From VXOZ01 sp965220045 (lineage in GTDB: Bacteria; Chloroflexota; UBA11872; VXOZ01), in NCBI GenBank assembly GCA_965220045.1, contig OZ244803.1, positions 496,001 to 560,000 on the forward strand: 64,000 nt of DNA. Direction: 5' to 3'. Shown in pieces: positions 1-8,438 of this stretch; position 1 is the stretch's first letter, and the number at the start of each line of letters is the position of its first letter. Below the pieces are notes generated by a model, which worked only from the letters and a program-made list of their open reading frames with translations, was not told the origin of the DNA and ran no database searches. Position numbers and translations under genes: made by a program.

Positions 1-2
1 TG

Positions 3-398
3 CTGTTCGGGCTGACCCCGGCCGATACCCTGAATCCCAACGCGATTGTGATTCGCGTGCAGCCCAACGAGGGGTTTTCGCTGCAATTCCGGGTGAAGTC
101 GCCCGGCCAGACCATCCGGGTGCACCAGGTCAGCATGAATTTCGACTATGAATCGCTCTTCAACGGTGAAGCGCCGCCTGCCTATGAAACACTTTTACTG
201 GACATAATGCGCGGCGACCGCACGCTCTTTGCCCACAGCGAATGGATCGAGCACGCCTGGGGACTGATTACGCCCATCATCGAGGCGTGGGAATCCAGCC
301 CCGCCAACAACTTTCCGAACTACGAGGCCGGGAGCTGGGGACCGCCGGAGGCCGATGCTCTCATCGCCATGGACGGCCGTTCCTGGCGGCGGCCATAG
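3..398 (+). CDS. zwf: Glucose-6-phosphate 1-dehydrogenase, C-terminal part (5' truncated by the window edge)
   Basis: The reading frame is open from base 3 and encodes the last ~131 residues of Zwf, which oxidises glucose 6-phosphate to 6-phosphogluconolactone with NAD(P)+ in the cytosol. Visible hallmarks are the C-terminal beta-sheet region with the NAIVIRVQPNEG stretch, the LLLDIMRGDRTLF helix, and the tail ending IEAWESSP...YEAGSWGPPEAD, which is typical of bacterial G6PDH. The N-terminal Rossmann domain and catalytic histidine lie before the window. The gene ends about 120 bp before an insertion sequence; nothing suggests that the element broke it. Identification rests on family recognition of the C-terminal segment only. 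Confidence 0.9.
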   Translation: MFGLTPADTLNPNAIVIRVQPNEGFSLQFRVKSPGQTIRVHQVSMNFDYESLFNGEAPPAYETLLLDIMRGDRTLFAHSEWIEHAWGLITPIIEAWESSPANNFPNYEAGSWGPPEADALIAMDGRSWRRP

Positions 399-515
399 CA
401 GTCGTCTCAGCACATTCCCTCGGGATATGAAGATGACCGCCCGCTACCGTCATTTGTATGTTGAAGAATGCCGGCAAATGAGCGTAGGTGAGAGGGGCAT
501 GCCGTCCGTCATTCC

Positions 516-1575
516 TGTAAGTGTCAGGTAATTCGTTGACAGATCTGGTAGAACATTGATGAGTGTCAATCACCAGATCTGGAGGCAACTGATGCGGGAT
601 AATAGTAGTGACAAGACCATTGAACGGAACCTCATGCAGAAGTGGCGTTTCCTCATCGCCGAGTACGAACGGGTCAAGGCCAAGCAGCATCCCCAGTTCC
701 GCTACCTGCAGGACTTCTATGCGTTCCATGGTACCAGTCGCCAGACCTTCGCCAAGTACTACAACCGTTTCTGTCAGACGCGCAGCGATGACGCCCTGCT
801 GCCGCGCAAGCGCGGTCCCAAGTGGAAGAGCCGCCGCACCTTGCCCTACATCGAGCAGAAGGTGCTGGAGCAGCGCCGCAAGGGTATCAACCGCTATGAG
901 ATCTGTGCCATACTCAAACCGGTACTCAAAGCGCACACACCCTCACCCTCCACCATCTACGCCATTAGCAAGCGCCATGGGCTCAACCGCCTGAAACCGG
1001 CCATGAAACAAGCCAAGCGCACCATCATCAAGACCCGCGCGGGCGAACTGGGGCATCTGGACTGCCATTACCTCAGCCGCGACCTGCTCCTGGACAGCTC
1101 CCAGCGTTACTACCTGGTCTCCGTGCTCGATGCCTGCACCCGTCTGGCCTGGGCTGAAGTGGTGCCTGACCTCAAGAGCCTCAGCGTCATGTTCGCCGCG
1201 CTCAAGAGCATCAACCTGCTCAACGTTGAGTACGGCATCCAGTTCGAAGCCATCCTCACCGATAACGGTCCTGAGGTGGCGGCACGCACGAAACCGGCGC
1301 AGCATCCCTTCGAGCGCATGCTGCTGGAACTCGGTATCAAACACCGCTACACCCGGCCCTATCGACCCCAGACCAACGGCAAGATCGAACGCTTCTGGCG
1401 GACCCTGAACGACGACCTGATCGAAGGCACGACGTTCGAAAACCTGACGGAGTTCCAGGATGAACTGATGCAATACCTCCTGTACTACAACACGGAAAGA
1501 CCACACCAAGGCCTGAAGGGGAATACGCCTCTTCAAGCTCTGCAAAATCTGTCAACGAATTAGTCAACATTTACA
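516..1575 (+). mobile_element. Insertion sequence copy 1 (rve/IS481-like, 1060 bp)
   Basis: A complete IS bounded by imperfect inverted repeats. The left end reads TGTAAGTGTCAGG then TAATTCGTTGACAGAT; the reverse complement of the right end reads TGTAAATGTTGAC then the same TAATTCGTTGACAGAT. One transposase gene fills the interior. The element is bracketed by direct ATTCC repeats (511-515 and 1576-1580), a likely 5-bp target duplication. The right flank is one arm of a dispersed inverted-repeat element. A near-identical copy lies inverted at 21656-22715. Exact ends could shift by 1 bp. Confidence 0.88.
592..1563 (+). CDS. DDE-type transposase (integrase core), IS copy 1
   Basis: 323-residue transposase. 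The N-terminal ~120 residues are helix-turn-helix like and basic (RKRGPKWKSRRTLPY). The integrase catalytic core follows, with the acidic triad at GHLDCHYL, ILTDNGPEV and NGKIERFW. The second Asp and the Glu are about 41 residues apart, slightly more than the usual 35 of IS3/IS481 enzymes because of a short insertion (VAARTKPAQ). The C-terminal YYNTERPHQGL motif is typical. I start at ATG 592 because a GGAGG lies six bases upstream (581-585); an upstream ATG at 559 has no such site. It looks intact and presumably mobilises its own element. Family assignment to IS481-like is from motifs, not a database search. Confidence 0.9.
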   Translation: MRDNSSDKTIERNLMQKWRFLIAEYERVKAKQHPQFRYLQDFYAFHGTSRQTFAKYYNRFCQTRSDDALLPRKRGPKWKSRRTLPYIEQKVLEQRRKGINRYEICAILKPVLKAHTPSPSTIYAISKRHGLNRLKPAMKQAKRTIIKTRAGELGHLDCHYLSRDLLLDSSQRYYLVSVLDACTRLAWAEVVPDLKSLSVMFAALKSINLLNVEYGIQFEAILTDNGPEVAARTKPAQHPFERMLLELGIKHRYTRPYRPQTNGKIERFWRTLNDDLIEGTTFENLTEFQDELMQYLLYYNTERPHQGLKGNTPLQALQNLSTN

Positions 1576-1974
1576 ATTCCGAACGAAGCGCAGCGGAGTG
1601 AGGAATCTAAAGTACTGAGCCTAACAAACACACTCGACGTGAACCCTAGATTCCTCGCTGCGCTCGGAATGACATGGATTGTATTCACTGAAAATTGAGG
1701 GAAGATTTTGTCAACTAATTAGTCGACATTAGCAAGTCCCGCGAAAGCGGGAATCCATCTTCTCTTCGCCGCCGCACTTCCACCGCCCAAGCGGGGGACA
1801 AGCCCCCGCGCTACAAGACTAGCCCAAGCGGGGGACTAGCAGCCGCGTTACAAGACTAGTGGTGTCCTGACGTTCGCGCCTCTCAGATTCTGCTACACTG
1901 AAATCACTCGCCAAGACGGCTTTGCCACCGACCCTTCCAGCCCATAGATTAGACTGCGGAGCATATTGCCTATC
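1576..1974. other. Intergenic region between IS copy 1 and proS: palindromes and an IS-end relic
   Basis: No gene seen. From left to right: an inverted-repeat element of about 97 bp (1576-1672) whose arms read ATTCCGAACGAAGCGCAGCGG and, inverted, CGCTGCGCTCGGAAT; a solitary degenerate copy of the IS terminus (about 1705-1731, TTGTCAACTAATTAGTCGACA); a CCCGCGAAAGCGGG palindrome (1738-1751); two versions of a GCGGGGGACAAGCCCCCGC type palindrome (1788-1853). The proS promoter must lie in the last ~120 bp; I see no convincing -35/-10 pair. Confidence 0.7.
1705..1731 (-). mobile_element. Solitary IS-terminus relic
   Basis: The reverse complement reads TAATGTCGACTAATTAGTTGACAAA, a diverged match to the right terminus of the neighbouring IS (TGTTGACTAATTCGTTGACAG). 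No partner end was found nearby, so this is probably the scar of an older insertion or a deleted MITE. Confidence 0.5.
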
Positions 1975-3729
1975 ATGAGACGCTCAGTTCTATTGTGTGA
2001 AACGCTGCGTGACGATCCCGCGGAAGCCGACGTGCCAAACCACAAGCTGCTCGTGCGTGGCTGTTACATACGCCAGCTTGCTTCGGGCATCTACAGCCTG
2101 CTGCCGTTAGGCACACGGGTGGCGGCCAAGATCGAGCAGGTGCTGCGTGAAGAGATGGACGCCATCGGCGGCCAGGAACTCATCATGCCGGTGGTGCAGC
2201 CGGCCGAAATCTGGCAGCAGTCGGGCCGCTGGTACGACATCGGCGACGACTTGTTGCGGCTCAAAGACCGCGCCGAGCACGACTTGGTGCTGGCAATGAC
2301 CCACGAGGAGGTCATCACGAGTCTCATCGGGTACAACGTGCACTCGTACCGCCAACTACCGGTGATGCTCTATCAGATCCAGACGAAGTTTCGTGACGAA
2401 CCGCGCCCGCGGGCCGGCGCCATCCGGCTGCGCGAGTTCACGATGAAGGATGCCTACAGCGCACACGTCACCCAGGAGGACCTGGACCGCTACTACCCCG
2501 ATGTGTACCAGGCCTATTTCAACATCTTTCGCTATTGTGGTTTGGACGTGATGTCCGTGGATTCCGACGTGGGTATGATGGGCGGCACCATGGCACATGA
2601 ATTTATGTCCTTGACGCCGGTGGGCGAGGATACCTTGGTGCTCTGTGACGCGTGCGGGCTCAGCGCCAACCGGCAGATCGCGACATTTCGCAAGGACATT
2701 GTTGACGGCGGCGAGCCCAAGCCGCTTGAGGAGGTGGCAACGCCGGACACGAAGACGATAGCCGAACTTGCCATCCTGCTCGACATCCCTGAGACGAGCA
2801 CCGCGAAAGCCGCGTTCTTCATGGGAGACAACGGCCTGATCTTCGCGGTGGTGCGCGGCGACATGGAGGTAAACGAGACCAAACTCGTCAACGCGACGAA
2901 ATCCACTGTGCTGCGGCCCGCAACCGAGGGAGAACTGAGGGAACATGGGATCGTGGGCGGCTATGCCTCGCCGATAGGCGTGAGCGGCGTGCAGGTCGTG
3001 GTTGATGATCTGGTGGCGCAGTCCACAAACTTGGTCGCGGGAGCGAATAAGGAAGGCTACCACCTCTACAACGTCAACTACGGACGCGACTACGAAGCGG
3101 AAATCGTGGCGGACATTGCCAGCGCGTATGAAGGCGCACCGTGTCCGCAGTGCGGCGGGGCCGTGCGACTGGAGCGCGCTATCGAGGTGGGGAATATCTT
3201 CAAGCTGGGCACAAAGTACGCGGCGGCGCTCAAGGCCCAGTACCGCGATGAGGCCGGTGAACTGCACCCCATGGTGATGGGCTGCTACGGTATCGGCGTC
3301 GAGCGGCTCATGGCGGCGATCGTGGAAGCCTCTCACGATGAGAGAGGCATTATCTGGCCAATATCCATGACGCCGTACCACGTGTACCTGGTGGTGCTGA
3401 ACCAGAACGACGAAACGGTCAAGCAAGCGGCGGAACAGCTCTATGCCGATCTCGGCGCAGCGGGCATTACTGTGCTGTTCGACGACCGCAACGAAAGCCC
3501 CGGCGTGAAATTCACTGACGCCGATCTCCTCGGCATGCCGCTGCGCATTACCGTCAGCCGCCGTACGCTGAAGAACGAGTCCGTGGAGTTGAAGCTGCGT
3601 ACGGAAAAGGACTTCACGCTGGTGCCGCTGGCGGAAGCGGTCGCGCAGGCGCAGGAGCGGATTGCTGCGCTGCAGGCAGATATCGATGCGCGGGTCGTTC
3701 AAGAAGAGTTCGTGGTGAGTGGCGGATAG
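1975..3729 (+). CDS. proS: Prolyl-tRNA synthetase, bacterial (ProS type 1)
   Basis: Charges tRNA-Pro with proline in the cytosol. The 584-residue product is full length for the bacterial form with an INS editing domain. Class II motif 2 is clear (TKFRDEPRPRAGAIRLREF, about residues 135-155), followed by the editing insertion (about 225-405, with VNETKLVNA), motif 3 (GCYGIGVERLM) and a C-terminal anticodon-binding domain (about 470-570). I start at ATG 1975, which aligns with the E. coli N-terminus; a TTG nine bases upstream (1966) is also possible, since a CGGAG lies at 1957-1961. The stop codon abuts a dispersed palindrome. Monocistronic as far as can be seen. Confidence 0.95.
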   Translation: MRRSVLLCETLRDDPAEADVPNHKLLVRGCYIRQLASGIYSLLPLGTRVAAKIEQVLREEMDAIGGQELIMPVVQPAEIWQQSGRWYDIGDDLLRLKDRAEHDLVLAMTHEEVITSLIGYNVHSYRQLPVMLYQIQTKFRDEPRPRAGAIRLREFTMKDAYSAHVTQEDLDRYYPDVYQAYFNIFRYCGLDVMSVDSDVGMMGGTMAHEFMSLTPVGEDTLVLCDACGLSANRQIATFRKDIVDGGEPKPLEEVATPDTKTIAELAILLDIPETSTAKAAFFMGDNGLIFAVVRGDMEVNETKLVNATKSTVLRPATEGELREHGIVGGYASPIGVSGVQVVVDDLVAQSTNLVAGANKEGYHLYNVNYGRDYEAEIVADIASAYEGAPCPQCGGAVRLERAIEVGNIFKLGTKYAAALKAQYRDEAGELHPMVMGCYGIGVERLMAAIVEASHDERGIIWPISMTPYHVYLVVLNQNDETVKQAAEQLYADLGAAGITVLFDDRNESPGVKFTDADLLGMPLRITVSRRTLKNESVELKLRTEKDFTLVPLAEAVAQAQERIAALQADIDARVVQEEFVVSGG

Positions 3730-3730
3730 A

Positions 3731-3748
3731 TTCCCGCTTTCGCGGGAA
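3731..3748. repeat. Intergenic palindrome, GGATTCCCGC-TTTCGCGGGAATGAC family (interrupted)
   Basis: TTCCCGCTTTCGCGGGAA directly after the proS stop. Intact members elsewhere (4255-4280, 53516-53545) continue as GGAATGACGG. Here the continuation appears only after an inserted MITE-like element, at 4021-4030. Confidence 0.8.
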
Positions 3749-3749
3749 C

Positions 3750-4020
3750 CGTAAATGTTGACTAATTCGTTGACAGAATCTGCTACCGGTTCGCACTTAC
3801 AAACGCTAGAGAACGCCTGATTCCGTCATTCCGGCGGAAGCCGGAATCCATCTTCATTGCGTGCCCTGGACTCCGGCTTCCGCCGGAGAGACGGACTAGC
3901 AGTCAGATGCATTTCCATGCAAAGCTAACGCATTGAAGTGCACACATTAACAGCAAATCCGCTGATGAACTTCACCTGTCCTCTTGGTCCAAATCTGTCA
4001 ACGAATTTCCTGACACATAC
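3750..4020. mobile_element. MITE-like non-autonomous relative of the IS (~270 bp)
   Basis: Left terminus GTAAATGTTGAC then TAATTCGTTGACAGAATC; the right terminus, reverse complemented, reads GTATGTGTCAGG then AAATTCGTTGACAGATTT. These match the two IS ends but there is no transposase between them. It splits an intergenic palindrome, leaving GCGGGAAC on the left and CGGAATGACGGA on the right. That implies insertion at the GGAAT motif also used by the full-length IS copies. The interior holds another CATTCCGGCGGAAGCCGGAAT palindrome (3827-3847). Confidence 0.72.
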
Positions 4021-4023
4021 CGG

Positions 4024-4524
4024 AATGACGGATTACGGACCCGTTGCGGTACTGTCTCAATTTCGCGTGATTGCACGCTCACGCTGCAGGCAAACGATGA
4101 CTATGGGGCTCCTCAGATTCCTGAGAGCTGACATAAGAGGTAGGCTCTGAGCGTTTGGGTCACTGTCGCCGCATGGCTCTCTCATCTGCCGTAGCGCGGG
4201 GTATTGTCCACCTCAGTTTCTCTCCTTTGCCCTGTGAAGCGGATCGGACAAGATGGATTCCCGCTTTCGCGGGAATGACGGATTATGAACCCGTTGCTGT
4301 ACCGTCTCACCTGCGTACGATTGCACGCTCTTTCTGCGGACAAACTAAGACTAAGAGGCCCCTCAGTTTCCTGAGAGCTGTCCTAGGAATTCGGCATTGA
4401 GCGTGTGGGTCACTGTCGCCGCATGACTTTCTCATCTGCCGTAGCGCGGGGGGCTTGTCCCCGCAGTTTCTCTCATTTGCCCTGTGAAGCGGATCGGACA
4501 AGATGGATTCCCGCCTTCGCGGGA
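4024..4524. repeat. Tandem duplication of a ~250-bp intergenic unit (two copies plus partial third)
   Basis: The ATGACGGATTA junction occurs at 4024 and 4275, and ATGACGGACT at 4525. The internal marker TGGGTCACTGTCGCCGCATG occurs at 4156 and 4406. The period is therefore 250-251 bp. Each unit carries a TAGCGCGGGG palindrome and ends in a TTCCCGC(T/C)TTCGCGGGAATGACGG palindrome, which is the probable recombination point. The short open frames inside have no recognisable homology and no supported start sites. Confidence 0.85.
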
Positions 4525-4591
4525 ATGACGGACTCACCATTCGTCCGGTCTCCTTGTCTAGGAGCATGGCTTCTCGACACTAGAGCGCAAG

Positions 4592-4643
4592 AGCCCCTTA
4601 CCGTTCATACTTCGACAAGCTCAGCACGAACGGTAAGGGGCTC
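4592..4643. terminator. Long hairpin, possible terminator of the minus-strand NmrA-like gene
   Basis: A perfect 16-bp stem (4592-4607 with 4628-4643, GAGCCCCTTACCGTTC) encloses a dispersed TTCGACAAGCTCAGCACGAACGG-type repeat in its loop. It lies 40 bp beyond the stop of the 4683-5579 gene. No U-tract follows, so intrinsic termination is uncertain. Confidence 0.4.
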
Positions 4644-4682
4644 GACACGTGCGCCTGTGTCAGGGAGTCATGGCGCATTGCT

Positions 4683-5579
4683 TTACGAGAATGAGCGCGG
4701 AGAGTGCACCTCGAGCTCGATCTTCAGATCCAGGGTCCAGCGCGCTTCGCTGAGGTAGGATGGGAAATCCTTTGGCTGGAAGCCAAGCGTCTCCTCCATC
4801 TCTTCAATGTTTGCCGCAAAGCCTTCTTTCCACAGCCAGTCGTAGTATGCGGCGTAGTCGGCGCCCATGCTCTCAGCCACCCACTCGGGCGGCAGCGGGT
4901 AGAATTCCACCGTCCTGCCGATGGCGGTACCGATGGCTGCGGCTATCTCTTCCCATGTCAGCGCGTCCCCGGCCAGGTCGAGGGTCTTGCCCGTCCACTT
5001 GTCAGGTGCAGTCAGTACCGTAGCGACAGCGCGGCCGATGTCATCCACGGCGACGAGTTGCGTGGCGACGTGGGGCGGCATGGGGGCGTGGAGCCGGCCC
5101 GCCAGCAGATTGCCCGCCAGCGCGTCCGCGCCAAAGTTGTCCATGAAGAAGACTGGCCGCAGAATCGTCCAGGCAAGGCCGCTTGCTTGTAGGTATTCCT
5201 CCGCGCGGATCTTCTGCGCGAAGTGCGGCACGTCTGCCAGGTCTGCCCCGCGTTGCACCGAGGAATACACGACGTGCTTTACGCCGGCACCCCGGGCGGC
5301 GTCGACGCAGGTCTGAAGTTGCTGCCACTCTGCCTCCGGCCCGTTGGCGTAGGGTGTTCCCATCAGGAATAAGGAGTCTACACCCCGGCAGGCGCGCTTC
5401 ATCTGCTCTGCAGCGGTCATGTCGCCTACGACGACCTGCGCTCCGGCGTCAATGAGCGTCTCGGCGCGGGCAAAGTCGCGCGTGAGCGCGCGCACGGCCC
5501 GGCCCGCCTCCAAGAGGGCGTGCGCCACGGCGCCGCCTTGCTGGCCGGTGGCGCCGGTGACAAGCGTTACAGAAGACAT
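4683..5579 (-). CDS. NmrA-like NAD(P)-binding Rossmann-fold protein
   Basis: 298 residues. The N-terminal dinucleotide-binding motif is VTLVTGATGQQGGAVAHALL (residues 4-23), with the GxxGxxG pattern of extended or atypical SDR proteins. The segments VYSSVQRGADL, AWTILRPVFFMDNF and LVAVDDIGRAVATVL are characteristic of the NmrA/HSCARG subgroup. The usual SDR Tyr-x-x-x-Lys is not evident, which fits redox-sensing or atypical NmrA members, so a specific reaction cannot be named. It ends ~40 bp before a long hairpin. The start ATG at 5579 gives a complete N-terminal beta strand. Confidence 0.8.
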   Translation of the reverse strand: MSSVTLVTGATGQQGGAVAHALLEAGRAVRALTRDFARAETLIDAGAQVVVGDMTAAEQMKRACRGVDSLFLMGTPYANGPEAEWQQLQTCVDAARGAGVKHVVYSSVQRGADLADVPHFAQKIRAEEYLQASGLAWTILRPVFFMDNFGADALAGNLLAGRLHAPMPPHVATQLVAVDDIGRAVATVLTAPDKWTGKTLDLAGDALTWEEIAAAIGTAIGRTVEFYPLPPEWVAESMGADYAAYYDWLWKEGFAANIEEMEETLGFQPKDFPSYLSEARWTLDLKIELEVHSPRSFS

Positions 5580-5729
5580 TCGATGGATTCCATCGCTATT
5601 CTCATGGGTTGGATAACTGTCTGTGTACGCATGGGACTAACTGACGAACAGACCTTGGAGGCATATCGCAGATGCTACCCATAGGGACGACTTCCGGTCG
5701 CGTGTCCGGGGCCATGTCGAGGGTGAATT

Positions 5730-6620
5730 CTACGGAGCAGGAACGGGAATGCCAGTGGTATTCAGCCGGATGCGGTAAAGGCTCGTCCGCGCCGTGACGA
5801 AGAGTGTGCTCCAGTATTCCCCGCCCCAAGCCACATTGGCCGGCTGTTCGTCGCCGATGATCCTGCCGAGCACGTGTCCGGCCGGATTCATCACCCAGAT
5901 GCCGCCCGGTCCGGTGCAGAAGATGTTGCCGTTCACGTCCACCTTCATGCCGTCGGGGCTGCCAGTGTCGCTGGAACTCATATCCGTCCACACGCGGTAA
6001 TCGTGCAGTGTACCGCCATCTCGCACTACAAACGCGCGAATGTGGCGCCGCCGGCTGTCGTTGACGTAGAGCGTCCGCTCATCGGGCGCCAAGGCGAGAC
6101 CGTTCGGCCGGTCAAAGTCATCCACCAAGAGGTGCAGCTCGCCGTCAGAAGTAATCATGTACACGCCGCGGAAGTCCAAGTCCGGTTCCTGCCCCAGGTC
6201 TTCGACGCCGTACGGCGGATCGGTAAAGTAGAGCGTGCCGTCAGAACTTACAACCACGTCGTTTGGGCTGTTGAGACTCTTGCCTTGGTAGGAGTCCGCC
6301 AGGGTCGAATATGTGCCGTCAGCCTCTTCGCGACTCACCCGCCGCGCGGAATGCTCGCACGAAATGAGCCGGCCTTGGCGATCCAGCGTAAGACCGTTGG
6401 CATTGCCGGAAGGCGTGCGATGGGTGGACACAGAGAAGCCTTCCGGCGATTCTTGCCAGCGCACGGTGCGGCTGTTGGGTATATCGCTGAACAGCAAGCC
6501 ATCGTCCCGCCAGACCGGTCCTTCGGTAAATTGAAAGCCACCGGCTACGCGCTCGAGTTCCGCGTCCTGCGGAACCAAATCGAAGAAGGCTGGGTTGCGA
6601 ACGTCGAACCTGGTTGCCAT
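5730..6620 (-). CDS. SMP-30/gluconolactonase/LRE family protein
   Basis: 296-residue six-bladed beta-propeller hydrolase, probably a sugar lactonase. Metal-site residues are visible: Glu in FTEGPVW, Asn in SPNDVVVSSDG, Asn in DRPNGLALAP and Asp in GSPDGMKVD. I start at ATG 6620 (MATRFDVRN) because TTGGAG lies about nine bases upstream. A TTG five codons earlier overlaps that ribosome site. The substrate is unknown; gluconolactone-type hydrolysis is the family guess. No operon partner is close: the next minus-strand gene (lpdA) ends about 230 bp upstream. Confidence 0.88.
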   Translation of the reverse strand: MATRFDVRNPAFFDLVPQDAELERVAGGFQFTEGPVWRDDGLLFSDIPNSRTVRWQESPEGFSVSTHRTPSGNANGLTLDRQGRLISCEHSARRVSREEADGTYSTLADSYQGKSLNSPNDVVVSSDGTLYFTDPPYGVEDLGQEPDLDFRGVYMITSDGELHLLVDDFDRPNGLALAPDERTLYVNDSRRRHIRAFVVRDGGTLHDYRVWTDMSSSDTGSPDGMKVDVNGNIFCTGPGGIWVMNPAGHVLGRIIGDEQPANVAWGGEYWSTLFVTARTSLYRIRLNTTGIPVPAP

Positions 6621-6687
6621 GGTCAATTGCTCCAAGGTTAGCTTCTACCAGAACTCATCTTACAGACACATCACCCTATTGGTCCTG

Positions 6688-6713
6688 CCCTTCGACAGGC
6701 TCAGGGCGAATGG
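6688..6713. repeat. Dispersed repeat, CCTTCGACAGGCTCAGGGCGAA family
   Basis: Single copy between the SMP-30 gene and lpdA. Related copies occur at 4610, 12056, 25315, 25358, 47028-47240, 53379, 53810 and at several places after 63730. The rest of this 226-bp gap (6621-6846) shows nothing else recognisable. Confidence 0.8.
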
Positions 6714-6846
6714 ATATGGGCAGAATTCGGTCGTGCTGAATGGGCTTCGCAAAGTCATAGCCTGTCCTGCCGTTGTCGAAAGATCGATTCGCGAATCGGC
6801 ATGTCGAGTCGATGCGTAGGGCAAGTTCTATGGCAGTGTCACAGAC

Positions 6847-8262
6847 TTACCGTCTTCGGAAAACGTGCACCGCGCGGCGGTCGACGTCCCAAGAGGCTTC
6901 CATGATTGCTTCAGCGAGCGTGGGGTGCGGGTGGATATTGAGGCCGACTTCAAGCGGCGTTGCCTCCAGCATCTGCGCCAGTCCCATTTCGGCCACAATG
7001 TCAGTAGCGCCGGGTCCGATGACGTGCGTACCCAGGATCTCGTCGGTCTTAGCGTCGCAGACCATCTTGACGAAGCCTTCGGTCTGCCCCTTGATGAGCG
7101 CCTTGCCGAGCGCGGCAAAGGGAAACCGGCCCACTTTCACTTCCTTTCCCTGCGCGGCGGCTTCCTCTTCCAACAGTCCGATGCTGGCGATTTCCGGTCG
7201 GCAATATGTGGCCCGCGGAATGCGCATGGGATCCAAGGGGAAGGGCTCCTCGCCGGCGAGATGTTCAATGGCAACGTGTCCTTCGGCAGTAGCCTTGTGG
7301 GCAAGCAAGAAGCCGCCGGCAACGTCGCCGATGGCATACACGTGGGGTACGTTGGTCCGGCAATACTCGTCAATCGCGATTATGCCGTTCTCCGTCTTTA
7401 CCCCAAGTGCTTCCAGGCCCAAGTCTTCCACATTGCCGGTGCGGCCCACGGCCACCAGCAGCATGTCAGCCTGCAGAGATTCTTGCGCCCCGTCCACTTC
7501 GATATCCACTGAGATTGAGTCCTGGTCGGATTTGAGTGTTTCGACGAGCAGCTTCGCATTGGTCTTTACCGTAATGCCGCGCCGTGCAAACGAGCGGCCC
7601 AATTCTTTGCCGATGTCCTTGTCTTCCAGCGGCACCAGCGTCGGCATGATCTCAACCACCGTCACTGCCACGCCGAAGTCGTGGAAGAGACTGGCCCACT
7701 CCACGCCCACCGCACCCGCTCCCAGGATAGCTATCGACGCCGGGAGCTCCGCCAGTTCGAGCGCATGGTCGCTGCTGATGACGGTTGTGCCGTTAAGGTC
7801 GAGCCCCGGCAGGCTGCGGGGGCGGGAGCCGGTAGCGATGACCACGTTGGTGGCACGGAGGTCATGCGCGCCGTCGCTGCCGGCAACGTGTACCGACTGG
7901 GGAGACGTGAGCGAACCGGCGCCATAGTAGACGTCTACCTTGTTTCTCTTGAGGAGGCCTTGCACGCCTTTGTGGAGCTGCGCCACCACGTGCGATTTGC
8001 GGTCCAGCACTTTGCCGTAGTCGAAGGAAACGTCCTTAGTAATTACGCCGAAAGACGCACTCTCATTGCGGGCGTCGTGGAGGTGTTCGGCCGATTCAAG
8101 CAGGGCCTTGGTGGGGATGCAGCCTTTGTGGAGGCAGATGCCGCCGACTTGCTCTCTTTCAACCACGGCTACATTCAGCCCGAGTTGCGCGCCGCGAATG
8201 GCGGCAGGATAGCCACCCGGGCCGCCCCCAATTATCGCCACGTCATACGAATGCTCTGCCAT
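6847..8262 (-). CDS. lpdA: Dihydrolipoyl dehydrogenase (E3)
   Basis: 471-residue flavoprotein that reoxidises the dihydrolipoyl groups of E2 with NAD+. The N-terminal FAD motif is VAIIGGGPGGYPAA (residues 8-21). The redox disulfide is C43/C48 in GGICLHKGCIPTK. The NAD-binding GAGAVGVEWAS motif lies near residue 180, and a second FAD contact is YAIGDVAGG. The C-terminal active-site HPHPTLAEA supplies the His-Glu pair. It is the last gene of the dehydrogenase operon, after a ~175-bp gap from E2, so it may also have its own promoter. All catalytic residues are present. Confidence 0.95.
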   Translation of the reverse strand: MAEHSYDVAIIGGGPGGYPAAIRGAQLGLNVAVVEREQVGGICLHKGCIPTKALLESAEHLHDARNESASFGVITKDVSFDYGKVLDRKSHVVAQLHKGVQGLLKRNKVDVYYGAGSLTSPQSVHVAGSDGAHDLRATNVVIATGSRPRSLPGLDLNGTTVISSDHALELAELPASIAILGAGAVGVEWASLFHDFGVAVTVVEIMPTLVPLEDKDIGKELGRSFARRGITVKTNAKLLVETLKSDQDSISVDIEVDGAQESLQADMLLVAVGRTGNVEDLGLEALGVKTENGIIAIDEYCRTNVPHVYAIGDVAGGFLLAHKATAEGHVAIEHLAGEEPFPLDPMRIPRATYCRPEIASIGLLEEEAAAQGKEVKVGRFPFAALGKALIKGQTEGFVKMVCDAKTDEILGTHVIGPGATDIVAEMGLAQMLEATPLEVGLNIHPHPTLAEAIMEASWDVDRRAVHVFRRR

Positions 8263-8438
8263 TACGTTCTAATCCTTCACGTTGTTTTGCCGGATCCGGT
8301 TCATGCTTCACGACTATTGAGAGGAGAGACTGCCATGTGCCCTATCTCCATGTTGCCGAATGCGCAGCCTGGGAATCAAATAGGGCGAACCGAGAGTTCG
8401 CCCTTTGCAAGACCCATTAGGTTGAAAAGTCAACGCCA

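Noticed and set aside
2356..3702. Long minus-strand open frame opposite proS
   Set aside because: Shadow of proS with His/Arg-rich nonsense sequence.
4155..4758. Short plus-strand open frames in the 250-bp repeat region
   Set aside because: They translate the palindromic repeats (for example TRWIPAFAGMTD), a common artefact of such repeats.
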